Origin: a virus | Virus record (IMG/VR): IMGVR_UViG_3300034283_001962 | Coordinates: 54,408-118,407 of that record | Strand: one strand, 5' to 3' | DNA length: 64,000 nt | Shown here: piece after piece, positions 47,085-58,121 of the stretch | Position numbering within the stretch: position 1 is the first letter of the stretch | How the letters are laid out: the number at the start of each line of letters is the position of its first letter | Program-made: the position numbers and the translations under genes | The notes under the pieces: model-generated | The model's input: only the letters and a program-made list of their open reading frames with translations | The model's database searches: none | What the model was told of the DNA's origin: nothing

Positions 47085-50000
47085 TTATGTGTAAAATGTT
47101 CCAGAATATCCTATAAATTGAGGAGAAGGTGTAGGAAGATTTTGCCATGTAGCATCTCCATTAGCATTACTTTGTTTAGTAAATACCTGTCCTGTTGTAC
47201 CTCCATTTGGTATAACTGTTGACCAGGTATTATCACCTCTAAGAAAAGTAGCTGAAGAAGGAGTTCCTGTAGCTGATAGATTAATTATACCTACTATACC
47301 ATTAGCTAATGTAGTAAAAATAGATGTAGTACCAGATCCTGTAACTGCTCCACTTAAAGTAATATTTTGATTAGTTGTTAAATAAATTGTATTATCAAAT
47401 ATCCAAGTATTTGTTCCTGTTCCAGTGTATCTTAGGTTACCAGCAGATGCTCCAAGAGTAGGAAGTAAAACACTACGAAGACCTACAACAGTAAGAGCTG
47501 TTGCTCCAGTTGCGTCACCTGTATGAGTAGCGTTACTAACCAATCCTGAATATAGAGAGTTTGGTGCGTTATCACCTGTATTTGAACCACTAACAGAAGA
47601 TGATCCTGTTATAACTAATGCTGGACTTGACGATCCTGAAAATACTATACCATTAACTGATGTAGGTGTAATTGCACCTAATGTTAATGTTATAGCAGGT
47701 GTTGTAGAAGGTGTTGATACAGATCCAGTAATTCCATTAGCAGATACTACAGATACAGAAGTTACTGTACCATTATTGGTAGGTATTGTTCTATAACCTA
47801 ACATTTGTGTAACTGAATCAATTACTAACATTTGAGCTGTTCCAGAAACATTATTAGGTAAATTTCCTTGTAGCTTGTACTTACCATCTGCAGCAATAAA
47901 ATCAATACCATCATCATAAGAAACAGTTATTTGTGATGTTTTTGATGGACTTATTTGAGTATTACTAATAATAACACCAAAAACAGTACTCATTCTTATA
48001 GATGCTCTATCAGATGTTGCAGTTCTTAAAACATTAATTAATATTTTATCAACTGAAGCTTGTGCAGGAAATTGATCAATTGAAGTATTATATCCAGCTG
48101 TAGCATCAGTTGATGCCATATTTATAGAACTTGGAAAAGCTGTAAACCTATTTGATTTATCGCTTGTATCATTTGTTAAATATGAACTTGTTCCCGATAA
48201 AGAAAGAGCTTGAACATTACTTGCATTTGTTCTATGTAAATATAATTGATTATTATTTAATGCAAAAGTTCTATCTTGTGTTGCACTTACATCTTCTCCT
48301 AATACACCAAAACGTGTTGAATATTGAGGTATATTAAATACTCCTGTAGTATTATTATAAGTTGCAGCTCCCGATGTACCAGATGTTGTTATAGATACAG
48401 AATTTCTTGCTAAAGAATCTGTATATTGAGTAACAGAAGAAGTTATAACTCCAGTAGTATTATTGTAAGAAATACCTGTACCTGCAGAAATCGCAAGACG
48501 AATTGCAGTATCTAAATTTTGCCAAGTTTTATCTCCTCTCCAATATTGTGATGTTGTTCCAGAAGCAATAATAGGTTCTCCTCCTAGTCCTACTAAATTA
48601 TAATTTGGAATATTTAAAACATTACTAATAAATGTTGCAACTCCAGAATTTCCTACAGTTGTTAAAGAAATAGGATTTTGATAATCTGTTCCAGCTATTG
48701 CTGCAACTAAAGATCCTGCATTACCTTTTAATATTCCTGTAACTGTAGTAGTTAAAGTGATAGCTGGATTAATAGTTGGATTAGCTACGCTTCCAGAAAA
48801 TCCATTAGCTGCAACTACTGATAGAGAAAGAACAGTACCTCCACCTCCCCCTGATGCTGTAGAAGTAATTATATAAGGATTAGCTATTGTTCCTGTACCT
48901 GTAATAGATACGTTAGTACCTGCACTTAGTTTTGTTTCAGAACCGTCATAACTAATATTAGAAGAAATAGTAAAATTAGGATACGTTCCTGTAATATTTA
49001 TACCTGCACCAGAGTTAAGTATAACTGTTTGGTCAGGAGAACTATTTGTTATAACTCCCGTACTATTATTATAAGATATTCCTGAACCTGCACTTAAAAC
49101 TAATCTTGCTAAAGTATCAGTATACTGAGTAATAGATGAAGAAATACTAAAAGTAGGATAAGTTCCAGAAACATTAATACCTGCACCTTGGTTAATTGTT
49201 ACTAATTGATCCGGAGATGAATTAGTAATTATTCCTGTAGTAGAATTATATGTTATACCTACTCCAGCACTTAAAGCAAGTCTAGCACGAGTATTAGTAT
49301 AATAAAGATTTGTACCTTCGGTTACATTAGTTGTATTAACTAAAGTAGTAAGATCAATTAAACCTTGGCGAGAAAGAGTTAAAACACCTTCAGATAAAGA
49401 AAGTGAAGTTGGAAAGTTATTACCATCTGCACCTATTACTGTAGAATTGATAACATAAGGATCTAAAAAAGTACCAGTACCTGTTATAGTAATGTCACTT
49501 CCAGCATTTATCTTAGTTTCTGCTCCAGTAGGTAATGGAATTAAAGTTGTAAGACTAGGTAAACCAAATCTATTAAGTGTAAGAATTCCAGTTGAATTGT
49601 TGTATACAAGTGAAGTAGGATAATTATTACCATCTGCTCCACCTGATCCTCCTAAATTAGTAATAACATAAGGATCTAATGATGTTCCTGTTCCAGAAAC
49701 AAATATTCCAACGCCTGCAGTTATTGCTGTATTTGAACCATCTGGTAAAGGAACTTCAATAGTTGTTTGTAAAGATGGTAAGCCATTTCTATCAAGTCTA
49801 AGAATATTATTTTGAAAAACTAAAGCTGTAGGATAATTATTTAAATCACAAGGATTACAAGAATTATTTACTGATTTAGATTCACATTCAGAATCATTAG
49901 ATGTACCTGATTGATTAGAATAATCAGATAGATTTACAGGTTGATCAGCAAGCTCACTTCCTGTCTTTAGTCTTATTGGACCTAATCCATCTATATTCAT
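47085..50000 (-). CDS. long repetitive tail-fibre-like protein (2)
   Basis: 971 aa. Repeats of GSGTSLDPYVITNL-type units (three copies), TEGTNLYYTNTRARLALSAG, ITNSSPDQ and GTYPTFSISSS. It shares the GTTSQYWRGDKTWQNL and SGAATYNNTTGVFNIPQYS modules with the 1095-aa protein, so the two fibres exchange parts. The N-terminus carries an SVNNSCNPC cluster. The C-terminus (ANGDATWQNLPTPSPQFIGY) may bind the receptor or the next fibre. Confidence 0.75.
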   Translation of the reverse strand: MNIDGLGPIRLKTGSELADQPVNLSDYSNQSGTSNDSECESKSVNNSCNPCDLNNYPTALVFQNNILRLDRNGLPSLQTTIEVPLPDGSNTAITAGVGIFVSGTGTSLDPYVITNLGGSGGADGNNYPTSLVYNNSTGILTLNRFGLPSLTTLIPLPTGAETKINAGSDITITGTGTFLDPYVINSTVIGADGNNFPTSLSLSEGVLTLSRQGLIDLTTLVNTTNVTEGTNLYYTNTRARLALSAGVGITYNSTTGIITNSSPDQLVTINQGAGINVSGTYPTFSISSSITQYTDTLARLVLSAGSGISYNNSTGVITNSSPDQTVILNSGAGINITGTYPNFTISSNISYDGSETKLSAGTNVSITGTGTIANPYIITSTASGGGGGTVLSLSVVAANGFSGSVANPTINPAITLTTTVTGILKGNAGSLVAAIAGTDYQNPISLTTVGNSGVATFISNVLNIPNYNLVGLGGEPIIASGTTSQYWRGDKTWQNLDTAIRLAISAGTGISYNNTTGVITSSVTQYTDSLARNSVSITTSGTSGAATYNNTTGVFNIPQYSTRFGVLGEDVSATQDRTFALNNNQLYLHRTNASNVQALSLSGTSSYLTNDTSDKSNRFTAFPSSINMASTDATAGYNTSIDQFPAQASVDKILINVLRTATSDRASIRMSTVFGVIISNTQISPSKTSQITVSYDDGIDFIAADGKYKLQGNLPNNVSGTAQMLVIDSVTQMLGYRTIPTNNGTVTSVSVVSANGITGSVSTPSTTPAITLTLGAITPTSVNGIVFSGSSSPALVITGSSSVSGSNTGDNAPNSLYSGLVSNATHTGDATGATALTVVGLRSVLLPTLGASAGNLRYTGTGTNTWIFDNTIYLTTNQNITLSGAVTGSGTTSIFTTLANGIVGIINLSATGTPSSATFLRGDNTWSTVIPNGGTTGQVFTKQSNANGDATWQNLPTPSPQFIGYSGTFYT

Positions 50001-50672
50001 TTACTTATATTCTTTTAAAAATCTATTATAATATCTTTTATAACCAGAATATTCTAGAGAAACATTATCTAAATAATATTTTTCTTCTTCATTTAAATTT
50101 GAAAAGTCTGTATACCAAGGTAAATGCTTACATGTAAAATCTCCAGCTACTCTTAACGCTTCATATTGAAAACTTTTATCAGTTCTTATAACACAAAAAG
50201 TTGTATCAACATCTGCTTTGTAAATATTTTCAGCAAGACATTCTTTCCAAAACTTTGTTTCCCATGTAAATATTTCATTACCTAATTCTGTTATGGGTAA
50301 GTTTTTTATGTCTAAAGATAAACCAACTTTAGAATAATTATATTTTTCACCTATTAATATCATTTGTTCAATGAAATCTTTAGGTGTATTTAAATTAAGT
50401 TCTATATCACTATCTGTATATACAACCCAATCATTTTTTTCTAATCTAAGATCATTTAGTAAACCACTATTATATATAGCTAGTTGACCTAAATTATTTA
50501 GTCTTTTAACCTTTATTTCTTTATTTGTATCATACCAATCTAATAAAGGTTTATATGTAGATCCATTATCTAAAATAGTAATATCAAAATAATCTCTTTT
50601 TTGTAAATCTTTTACTAACTGTTTAGTTGTAGATAAACGATTTAAGTTATTTATTACTATTGGAATTTTCAT
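50001..50672 (-). CDS. glycosyltransferase-like protein (GT-A/GT2 type)
   Basis: 223 aa. IPIVINNLNRLSTTKQLVKDL start, DITILDNGST and WVVYTDSDIEL with a D-x-D metal site near residue 88 are GT2 marks. An NLGQLAIYNSGLL loop and a KVGLSLDI segment follow. The gene starts 25 nt inside the previous glycosyltransferase and ends directly before a fibre gene. Confidence 0.75.
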   Translation of the reverse strand: MKIPIVINNLNRLSTTKQLVKDLQKRDYFDITILDNGSTYKPLLDWYDTNKEIKVKRLNNLGQLAIYNSGLLNDLRLEKNDWVVYTDSDIELNLNTPKDFIEQMILIGEKYNYSKVGLSLDIKNLPITELGNEIFTWETKFWKECLAENIYKADVDTTFCVIRTDKSFQYEALRVAGDFTCKHLPWYTDFSNLNEEEKYYLDNVSLEYSGYKRYYNRFLKEYK

Positions 50673-51450
50673 AAAGATAAGCTACTTGTTCATAGTATTT
50701 TGCAGCATGTTCTTTTTTAATTGGTATTATTATACCATCCCCATGATCTTGAGAAAATTTTCGATAGTTCTCAAAGTTTTTAGGGTCACCTGGATTACCT
50801 GATGTTTTAAATGTTGGTATTGTGCTGTCTCCCCAATTGTATACAAGTGTTGGTTTACCTTTCCCATCAACATATAATTTATTTCCTAATGCTTCTACCC
50901 ATTTTAAATGCTGGTTTGAAGTCGTCAAATGAAATCCGTGAGCTTTTAAGAAATGGTTTTGAACAAATATTGAAGGTTCTAATGTATTTTCTACTATATT
51001 AATTCCTTGAGCATGTCTATAATAAGAATATTTAGGTTTGTAAGCTACATGATTAAATTTAATTTCTTCTTCAGAAATAACACATGCTCTAGATAAACCT
51101 TTAACTCCTTCATTAATATGATCAGGTAAGAAAATATCATCATCGTCCCAAAAACAAACAATATCTACACTGTCTGGAACTAACGTCAACATATCTGTAT
51201 ATATTTGACCTAGATTTTGATATGAAGATTGTGTAGTATAACAAACATCATTATTAACTAATTTAATGTGTTTATTTTTAGGTAATTCTTCAGGTAAGTT
51301 TAAAACTTGAGAATAATCTGAATTATTATAAATAAGAAGAGTATGATCTCCTTTATAGTTTTGATCTATAAAAAATCTAACTAATCTCTCTAAACAAGTA
51401 TGACGACCACATGTAGCTGTAAGACAATAAACGTTAGGTATCCAGTTCAT
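50647..51450 (-). CDS. glycosyltransferase-like protein (GT-A type)
   Basis: 267 aa. NVYCLTATCGRHTCLERLVRFFIDQ start, LLIYNNSDYS, FWDDDDIFLPDH with the metal-binding acidic cluster near residue 95, and a C-terminal YNWGDST segment. First of the two adjacent glycosyltransferases upstream of the fibres. Possibly modifies fibre or capsid proteins. Confidence 0.75.
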   Translation of the reverse strand: MNWIPNVYCLTATCGRHTCLERLVRFFIDQNYKGDHTLLIYNNSDYSQVLNLPEELPKNKHIKLVNNDVCYTTQSSYQNLGQIYTDMLTLVPDSVDIVCFWDDDDIFLPDHINEGVKGLSRACVISEEEIKFNHVAYKPKYSYYRHAQGINIVENTLEPSIFVQNHFLKAHGFHLTTSNQHLKWVEALGNKLYVDGKGKPTLVYNWGDSTIPTFKTSGNPGDPKNFENYRKFSQDHGDGIIIPIKKEHAAKYYEQVAYLYENSNSNK

Positions 51451-51459
51451 TTTTTGTCG

Positions 51460-51485
51460 TAAATATAGGATAAATTTGTGACAAA
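51460..51485 (-). promoter_or_regulatory. possible promoter for the glycosyltransferase and fibre genes
   Basis: Reading leftward: TTTG (51485-51482), 14 nt, TATATTTA (51467-51460), ending 10 nt before the ATG at 51450. The spacing is short and the last box base is A rather than G, so it is a weak match. The remaining gap up to 51593 holds no gene. Confidence 0.35.
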
Positions 51486-51593
51486 AGTACTATTTTTTAT
51501 TAATATAACAGTAAATAATTAATAAATTAGATAAAAATATTTAGCTTAATATAGCTTTAAATACTATTATTTTTTAATATAATAACTAAAGGT

Positions 51594-54500
51594 TTATCTT
51601 ACACTGTACTGATTACTTATTCTTATACCCATTTCCTCAGCTAAATCTTGATTGAAAATACCTATGTATGTAAGCATCTCTTTTGTAATAGGGAAAGTTT
51701 TAAACAGGTACTTGGTTGGTTTAGCTGATTCTTGCCATTCTTCAACTCCAAAAATAGCTCCTGATGCTTCTTTGGTAAAGTGATTCATAAAAGTTAGAGC
51801 ATCATTTACTGTACCTAATGCTGGAAATACACTACCATTAGCAATATCCATTGCTGATTTAGGATTAAACCAAAAACCAAGTTCATCGTAAACTTTATCA
51901 AGAGTTCTCATTCCAAACTTTAGCACACCAGTATACTCATCTTTCTCCCTATCGTCACCAATACCCATCTTAGCACTTATCAGAAGACCTAACATTCCTA
52001 CCCAGAATTGAGCTTCTTTAGCTGCCATCTTGATACCTTGGTAATGTATTTCCATAAACTCCTCTTCTGAAAGGAATTCGTCTTGTTCTCCGCCTTCTTT
52101 TAAGAATTTATCTAACTTCTGACGATAGATGTTACGCATGTATTTAACCCCATTCTCATTAAGTTCCATGACATCTCTTAATGCTCTAATAGAGCTTAAA
52201 CCATTCTGAGTAATTAGTTTAAACATTAATCTAAGTCTACCATATTCCCAACTTTGTTCACCTACATTCTCTTTCAATCCACCAAAACGAACCAGAGCCA
52301 TTCCAGGTATCCAGTTTTTAAACATCATAAAGGATTGACCAAATAGGGTCATACGGTATTGAGCAATAGCTTCTGGACTAGAAGCACCTAATACATTTCT
52401 ACTTAAAGCCTGTACCTTGTTTCGTAATTCCCAAACACTTCTATCGCTTCGATCAACTCCATCAATTACTAACTGACCGTCTACCAGTTTAGCTGTTTTC
52501 ATGATAGAGTTCTCTTTCATCTTCTCAATTTGATCATTGATCTTTTGTTCAAGAGCAAGTCTTTGGTCTTTTGGTAACTTGAAACGACCAAGATAACCAT
52601 TCTGTTCTCTTACGTATTCAGGAATATTAACAATTTTCCCATCAATAACTACACTGTTTTCTATCATAGATAACAGCATAGGATAAGTTATAGCTTTATC
52701 TGAATACTTTTGTAAAGCAAAAAGTATCTCACTTGTCATATATTCAGTTACCTTACTGGATGAAAGCTTATTGATATTGAAATTCTCTTGATTTTCAACG
52801 AGCGGCATAAAGTAATCAATCATCTTCGCATAAATCTCACCTCTTTCACCACCTAACATGCTAGTTAACTTAGTTGTATTGATTAGGTATTCCTGTCTTG
52901 TAAAGTACTTACCTGAACTGATTACACTATTTACAGCACCACCAACTAAGTTAGAGATTGGTGTACCTAAGTTAAAACCTAACACCTTCATTTGAAACCA
53001 CCTATTAGCAGCTTGCACAGCTTTGATTCCTGATATAACCACTTCACCTTCTTCTTCTTCAAACTCAGAGAGCATCTTAAATCCTACTTTCTCATTGATC
53101 TTTTTAGCAGTTGCTCTTAGATCCATTGTAAAACTCAGATCTTCAGCCTGACCCGATAACTTCTTACCGTAGATATAGTAATTGATAAAGTTCTCTAAGT
53201 ATTCAGTATTCTTATCGTTCTGATTCTGTTTAGGTACTTCATCATACTGAGTTTCGCCATCTCTTCGTACAGCAACCAGTGTTTTCTTTCTTCTTTCAAC
53301 GTCACGAAGGATTTTAGCTGAACCTTCCAGCTCACTTCTCCACTCATATTCATTGATCTCCTTTTCCCACAATGCAAGGTTCTTAATAAACTCTTGAGAC
53401 TTTTCTTCAGTAGTTAGGTCGTAAACAAAGTTTACTGGAATCTTTTGAAGAGGTTCACGAGTAATGGGATTTATTGCACCAAATATATTATCAGCACCAG
53501 GTTCTACACGAACAGCATCAAGGATAGTTTTAAAAGGATTCTTATTACCCCCTTGTACAAGTCTATCTACATATGTCTTTCTAACATTAGGTACAAATGA
53601 ATAGAGTTGTTTCCAAGGAATCATACCTAATTCAGCAGCTCTTTTATTAGCTGCTATTTGTAGTTGATATAATTCAAATATATCTGGTTGATCCTTAAGT
53701 TTTTTATAGTTTTCTGAATAAGCTTTATCATTTAAGAAGTAAGCTATTCTATTGTTCTGAGAATTAATTGCAGTTGATTTGCTTATATCAAACTTAGCTA
53801 TAAAGTCTGCTTTCTTTCTTTTACGCTCTGTTATGTTTTTAGCTTCATCTTCATAAAAGATCTGATTGTCTATGTATGCAAACTGATCTTCCTTTCTCTC
53901 TTCGTAATCTTTTACATATGCATCCAGATCAATATATTCATTAATAAAAGCACGAGCCTTTTTAGTATCAGTACTAGCTAAGAGTTCCTTTAATTGCTTT
54001 CTGATTGCAGCATCGTGACGATCAATTAGTTTCACAGTCTTTTTACCTTCATACTCATATTCAGAAGTAAGGAAAGTTTTAAACAATTCCATTTGAGTTA
54101 TTCCTCTGGATGTTGCAGCTGCAGCAATCTTTTCCTCGACCGATTTAAGCTTGTTAATAGCAGCGTCAGTAGCAAAAGCAGCTTTCTGTTGAACTTCCTG
54201 ATACATTTTATAAAATAGCTTACCTGTTCTTGATTGTGCTCTAGAAAAATCACGAATATTTCTATCTCTTGTATTAAGTTGTTTCTCAGGTTTAGTTATA
54301 TTAAGTACTTCATAAGCTTTTCCCATCTTATTCGCTGTCTTGTCAATTAATTTTTGGTAAAATAAGATGAGTTTTTTTGCTTCACCAGATAAATTATTAA
54401 GCTCAGTAATTTTCTTTTTTTGTTCTTCTGTTAGTTTGACAGGTGCATTTGGATCTGGATTTGTACTAGCTTCAATAATACCTCTTAAATTAATACTTAA

Positions 54501-57500
54501 ATCTTCATATACAGTAAGGATTTCTACATTTTCATTAAGTTTTGAAGCAAAATCCATTAGTTTAGCATCGGTTGTTGTATCAAGTGAGTTTTCATACCTT
54601 GTTAAATCTTGATTCAATTGTCTAATAGTAGCTTTGGCTATATCAACAGTTTCTTCTATCCGACCTTGCATTTGAAGTCTTCTGATGGCAGCATAGTACC
54701 TTTCAGTAATATCATATAAAGAGTACTTTTCTTTATCCCCCCCGTGTAATTTTCTCAATTTGTTAATGACAGTATTCATTTGAGTAATCAACTCATCAAT
54801 TTCTTTATTTCCAGTAGAATAATCCGCAGTAGCTATAGGAAGAAGAACTGATCTTTCTTCTTGTTTATAATCTACTTTACCCATGCGTAACTTAACAAAA
54901 TTCTTCTTCTTATAATCATAAACTACTTGGATAGGTATCATGGCAGTCAACCTAAAGTTTTCTTTAGGAACACCGTAAATATTAGAAAAAATATCCTTAT
55001 ATGCTTTCATCTGAGTTTGGTAACTCTCAACTTTAGCATTAAGAATAGATTTTTTATCCCCAATGATCTCCAAGAACTTCCAGTCAAGCATATCTACAAT
55101 ACCATCTTCCTGTATAGCCATGAAGTCTACTGTACCTGCAGTATCCTTTCCGTTGTAGATTTTAATCTCAGCAAAGAACCTCGTATTAGGTTTATACGCA
55201 AGAAGACGAGCTTCCATTGCTTCATACAGCATTTTATAAGCTGTATTGTTCTTCATCTCCGATGCACCTTGTTGAGGAAGAGGTTCAGCTCTTAAGAAAC
55301 CATTCTCATCTACTAATCTTTTAAAGATAGCGTGTAAATCAGCGTGACCTCCTGTACCTGTTCTTCTTTTAACTTCATCCATCTCAGTTGGTACATAATC
55401 CTTCATTTTAGCTTTTACAGCATCAGTAACCCTTTTAGGAACCCTAACTCCTTCGTATAAATAGTAGGTATCGGTCTCATCATTAGGATTAACATAAAGA
55501 TGTAAACTGCTGTTAACTTTCATTATCTGAGCAATAAACTCATCTATATTAAAACGTTTCTTACGTTCATCTTCTGGTAAAGAAAAGTATGTACCTATAT
55601 CGTAAAACTCTGGGTTTAAGGTATCCATACTTACAATCTCATTGTTCTGTACTTTCTCAACAGCTTCTTCAAAAGGATTAAATCCTGCTCCTGTAAATAA
55701 TTTATACAAAGCATTAAGAACCTTTCTCCACCAAGCCTGGATAGCTGCTGCTAAATCAGGATTAGTTTCTTCACTCTCTTCTTTGTTTACATATATCTGA
55801 GCAAGCAGTTGACCAATAGCTTCTTTCTTAATCTTTCGGATGTTAGTAGTTCCATCACTATTCTTATAAACATCCTTGTATCTATCAAAAACTTCTTGAT
55901 ATAGATCGTATTGACCAATCTTATTAAACATTTCATTGAACAACTTAGGTTCTGTTTGTTCAATAATATCTACTGCTATGTGCATTGATTCCTCTGCAAG
56001 AGCTACGTCTTCTTTACCATTAACAACTTGAACAAGTCTATTCATAAAGTCAGCAAGACCTTGTGCACTAATAGGTTCTCCTTGAACTTTAATATTAGAA
56101 ACAGTCTCATAGTTGACACCAATCCTTTTAAGGAATTCTTTTAACTTAGCAATAGTTTTTGGACTAGCTTTAGGTTGATTGTTTTCATTACCTTTTAGCT
56201 GTAATAAGATTGGACGAAATTCTCTTTCTTTCTCAAGCTGAATTTCATACCAACCATTACCATATTCATCAGTAATTTCTTTAACCTTGTAATTCTTTTT
56301 AAGAATATTACCTACTGTATTTTCATAGAAGTTAAATATAGGTTTTAAAGCACCAAAACCTTCTTTTTCTATTTCTTCAAGTTCTTTTTGAATTTGAGTA
56401 ATTTCTCTATCTATTTTTGCATGTTCATTTCGAACTTCATAAGTACCTTTTTCTAAATCAAGCTTTTGTAAATTGTTTAATTTATCTACTTTAGCTACGG
56501 CATCTTCATAGTTATCATAAATACTATCTATTTCAACACTATCATAATTTACAAATACTACTTCATACTGAAAGGTTTTCCCAGCTTTTCTTCTTTCAAG
56601 TTCTTTAATTCTATCTTCTTTTTGCTTTTTAAACTCTTCTAATGTAGTATGTCCTTCAATTTTACTAGCTGTATTACCAGAAGGAAATAATACTTTCTCA
56701 TATCCTTTCTTAGCACTATCTTGAAGGATAGACTTAAGAAAGAAGGTTACCCAGTTATTGTCTTTGTTTAATAGTTGTAAAAATTGATTAGGTGGGGTTT
56801 TAGCTCTTTCGCTTTCTATAAATTTAGTAGCTTCTTCTATTGTTTCAAAATCTACAACATCTTTATTTGATTCTTTATCAACAACAACACTCCTTAAGTT
56901 ACCTTTTATATTAACCTGCTGTATTTTATATTTATCATTATCAAAAGCTTGACCAAATACTAAATTTTCTTTATCTCTACCCTTCTGAAACAAATCAGAT
57001 TGTACTTCTAGTATTCTACGAATACTTTTTATATCTCTTTTATTGATAAATTGAACTTCTTGGTTTTGTCTAGCATTTTCATACTCTTCTTTTGAAATAG
57101 ATTTAGACATACCACCCTCAGAATCTTCAGGTTCAATGTTATATTTTATACCATCTGTTTGATAAAAATAGTTATTTAGTAAAAATAACTCTCCTTTATA
57201 ATCTTTAACTTTATCACTTCTAAACCAACCAATACCTTTATCAGTAGCAAATTCTGCATGACCTTTAATACTAGGTGTAATTAAAGGTGTAGCTATCTCA
57301 TTCTCTGTATAGTTAGTACCTCCTGGTACTGTTAAGATTGAGTAATATTGAGTTGGTCTTATTTCTACTTTTTGTAATCTATGTTTAGGTACTAAATTCC
57401 CATTTTCATCTTCAACTAAAGTATAATCTTCTTTTGACTTAATCTCATCTTTAGCAGTATTAATCTCAACAGCATAACTATAATTAGCTAATAAATCTGT

Positions 57501-58109
57501 AATGATTTGCTCTCTTAAATTATCATTATTTTCCCATTTACCATTTTTAAATAATCTAGCATCATTATTAGTCAGAACTTTAAATCCTTTTTCTAATATT
57601 AATTGTTTTTGTTCTTTAGGTATTTGAAGTTCTGTTAAAATTTTATTTAGATCCCAGTTATTCTTTGCACCTTTCTCAAACATAGCTACAGCTTTAGGAG
57701 TCTGTAGTATATCTAAAGCTTTTATTACAAAGTTTACATTAGGACTATCATCTAAACGATACATTGGTCCTGAAGAATATAATGGTTCACTGCGTTCTTT
57801 TTCTGGTATATCTTTATAGTAATGATTAACTAGTTCTTCAGATGGAACTAATGTAAAGGATACAGGTGCATCTTTATCTTCAGTACTAATCCTACCTCTA
57901 ACATGACCATTAAACATAGCTCCAGTCTTAGTTATAAGATTCTTTGCTATTTCAATAGCTTGAGCACGAGACACAGCTTTTCCATTCTCAGATTTACCGA
58001 GAATAGAAAAGGTGTCCCAGGCTGTTTTACGAAAGGATTTTCTACCCTTAATGAATTCTTCTTCAGCCTTATTTACAATTGATTTTCTAACGTCTAGTTT
58101 ACAATACAT
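51594..58109 (-). CDS. giant virion protein, RNAP companion with nuclease- and protease-like segments
   Basis: 2171 aa, starting 12 nt after the RNAP candidate. At about residue 708 ALAEESMHIAVD has an E-x-x-H-type patch as in phage zincin-like domains; at about 990-1008 AGTVDFMAIQEDGIVDMLDWKF looks like a PD-(D/E)XK core (Asp, then D-x-K). The rest is long helical and charged. Large proteins of this kind travel in the virion with the RNA polymerase in crAss-like phages and are injected with the DNA. Neither enzymatic segment is proven by sequence alone. Confidence 0.6.
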   Translation of the reverse strand: MYCKLDVRKSIVNKAEEEFIKGRKSFRKTAWDTFSILGKSENGKAVSRAQAIEIAKNLITKTGAMFNGHVRGRISTEDKDAPVSFTLVPSEELVNHYYKDIPEKERSEPLYSSGPMYRLDDSPNVNFVIKALDILQTPKAVAMFEKGAKNNWDLNKILTELQIPKEQKQLILEKGFKVLTNNDARLFKNGKWENNDNLREQIITDLLANYSYAVEINTAKDEIKSKEDYTLVEDENGNLVPKHRLQKVEIRPTQYYSILTVPGGTNYTENEIATPLITPSIKGHAEFATDKGIGWFRSDKVKDYKGELFLLNNYFYQTDGIKYNIEPEDSEGGMSKSISKEEYENARQNQEVQFINKRDIKSIRRILEVQSDLFQKGRDKENLVFGQAFDNDKYKIQQVNIKGNLRSVVVDKESNKDVVDFETIEEATKFIESERAKTPPNQFLQLLNKDNNWVTFFLKSILQDSAKKGYEKVLFPSGNTASKIEGHTTLEEFKKQKEDRIKELERRKAGKTFQYEVVFVNYDSVEIDSIYDNYEDAVAKVDKLNNLQKLDLEKGTYEVRNEHAKIDREITQIQKELEEIEKEGFGALKPIFNFYENTVGNILKKNYKVKEITDEYGNGWYEIQLEKEREFRPILLQLKGNENNQPKASPKTIAKLKEFLKRIGVNYETVSNIKVQGEPISAQGLADFMNRLVQVVNGKEDVALAEESMHIAVDIIEQTEPKLFNEMFNKIGQYDLYQEVFDRYKDVYKNSDGTTNIRKIKKEAIGQLLAQIYVNKEESEETNPDLAAAIQAWWRKVLNALYKLFTGAGFNPFEEAVEKVQNNEIVSMDTLNPEFYDIGTYFSLPEDERKKRFNIDEFIAQIMKVNSSLHLYVNPNDETDTYYLYEGVRVPKRVTDAVKAKMKDYVPTEMDEVKRRTGTGGHADLHAIFKRLVDENGFLRAEPLPQQGASEMKNNTAYKMLYEAMEARLLAYKPNTRFFAEIKIYNGKDTAGTVDFMAIQEDGIVDMLDWKFLEIIGDKKSILNAKVESYQTQMKAYKDIFSNIYGVPKENFRLTAMIPIQVVYDYKKKNFVKLRMGKVDYKQEERSVLLPIATADYSTGNKEIDELITQMNTVINKLRKLHGGDKEKYSLYDITERYYAAIRRLQMQGRIEETVDIAKATIRQLNQDLTRYENSLDTTTDAKLMDFASKLNENVEILTVYEDLSINLRGIIEASTNPDPNAPVKLTEEQKKKITELNNLSGEAKKLILFYQKLIDKTANKMGKAYEVLNITKPEKQLNTRDRNIRDFSRAQSRTGKLFYKMYQEVQQKAAFATDAAINKLKSVEEKIAAAATSRGITQMELFKTFLTSEYEYEGKKTVKLIDRHDAAIRKQLKELLASTDTKKARAFINEYIDLDAYVKDYEERKEDQFAYIDNQIFYEDEAKNITERKRKKADFIAKFDISKSTAINSQNNRIAYFLNDKAYSENYKKLKDQPDIFELYQLQIAANKRAAELGMIPWKQLYSFVPNVRKTYVDRLVQGGNKNPFKTILDAVRVEPGADNIFGAINPITREPLQKIPVNFVYDLTTEEKSQEFIKNLALWEKEINEYEWRSELEGSAKILRDVERRKKTLVAVRRDGETQYDEVPKQNQNDKNTEYLENFINYYIYGKKLSGQAEDLSFTMDLRATAKKINEKVGFKMLSEFEEEEGEVVISGIKAVQAANRWFQMKVLGFNLGTPISNLVGGAVNSVISSGKYFTRQEYLINTTKLTSMLGGERGEIYAKMIDYFMPLVENQENFNINKLSSSKVTEYMTSEILFALQKYSDKAITYPMLLSMIENSVVIDGKIVNIPEYVREQNGYLGRFKLPKDQRLALEQKINDQIEKMKENSIMKTAKLVDGQLVIDGVDRSDRSVWELRNKVQALSRNVLGASSPEAIAQYRMTLFGQSFMMFKNWIPGMALVRFGGLKENVGEQSWEYGRLRLMFKLITQNGLSSIRALRDVMELNENGVKYMRNIYRQKLDKFLKEGGEQDEFLSEEEFMEIHYQGIKMAAKEAQFWVGMLGLLISAKMGIGDDREKDEYTGVLKFGMRTLDKVYDELGFWFNPKSAMDIANGSVFPALGTVNDALTFMNHFTKEASGAIFGVEEWQESAKPTKYLFKTFPITKEMLTYIGIFNQDLAEEMGIRISNQYSVR

Positions 58110-58121
58110 TTATAATGATTT

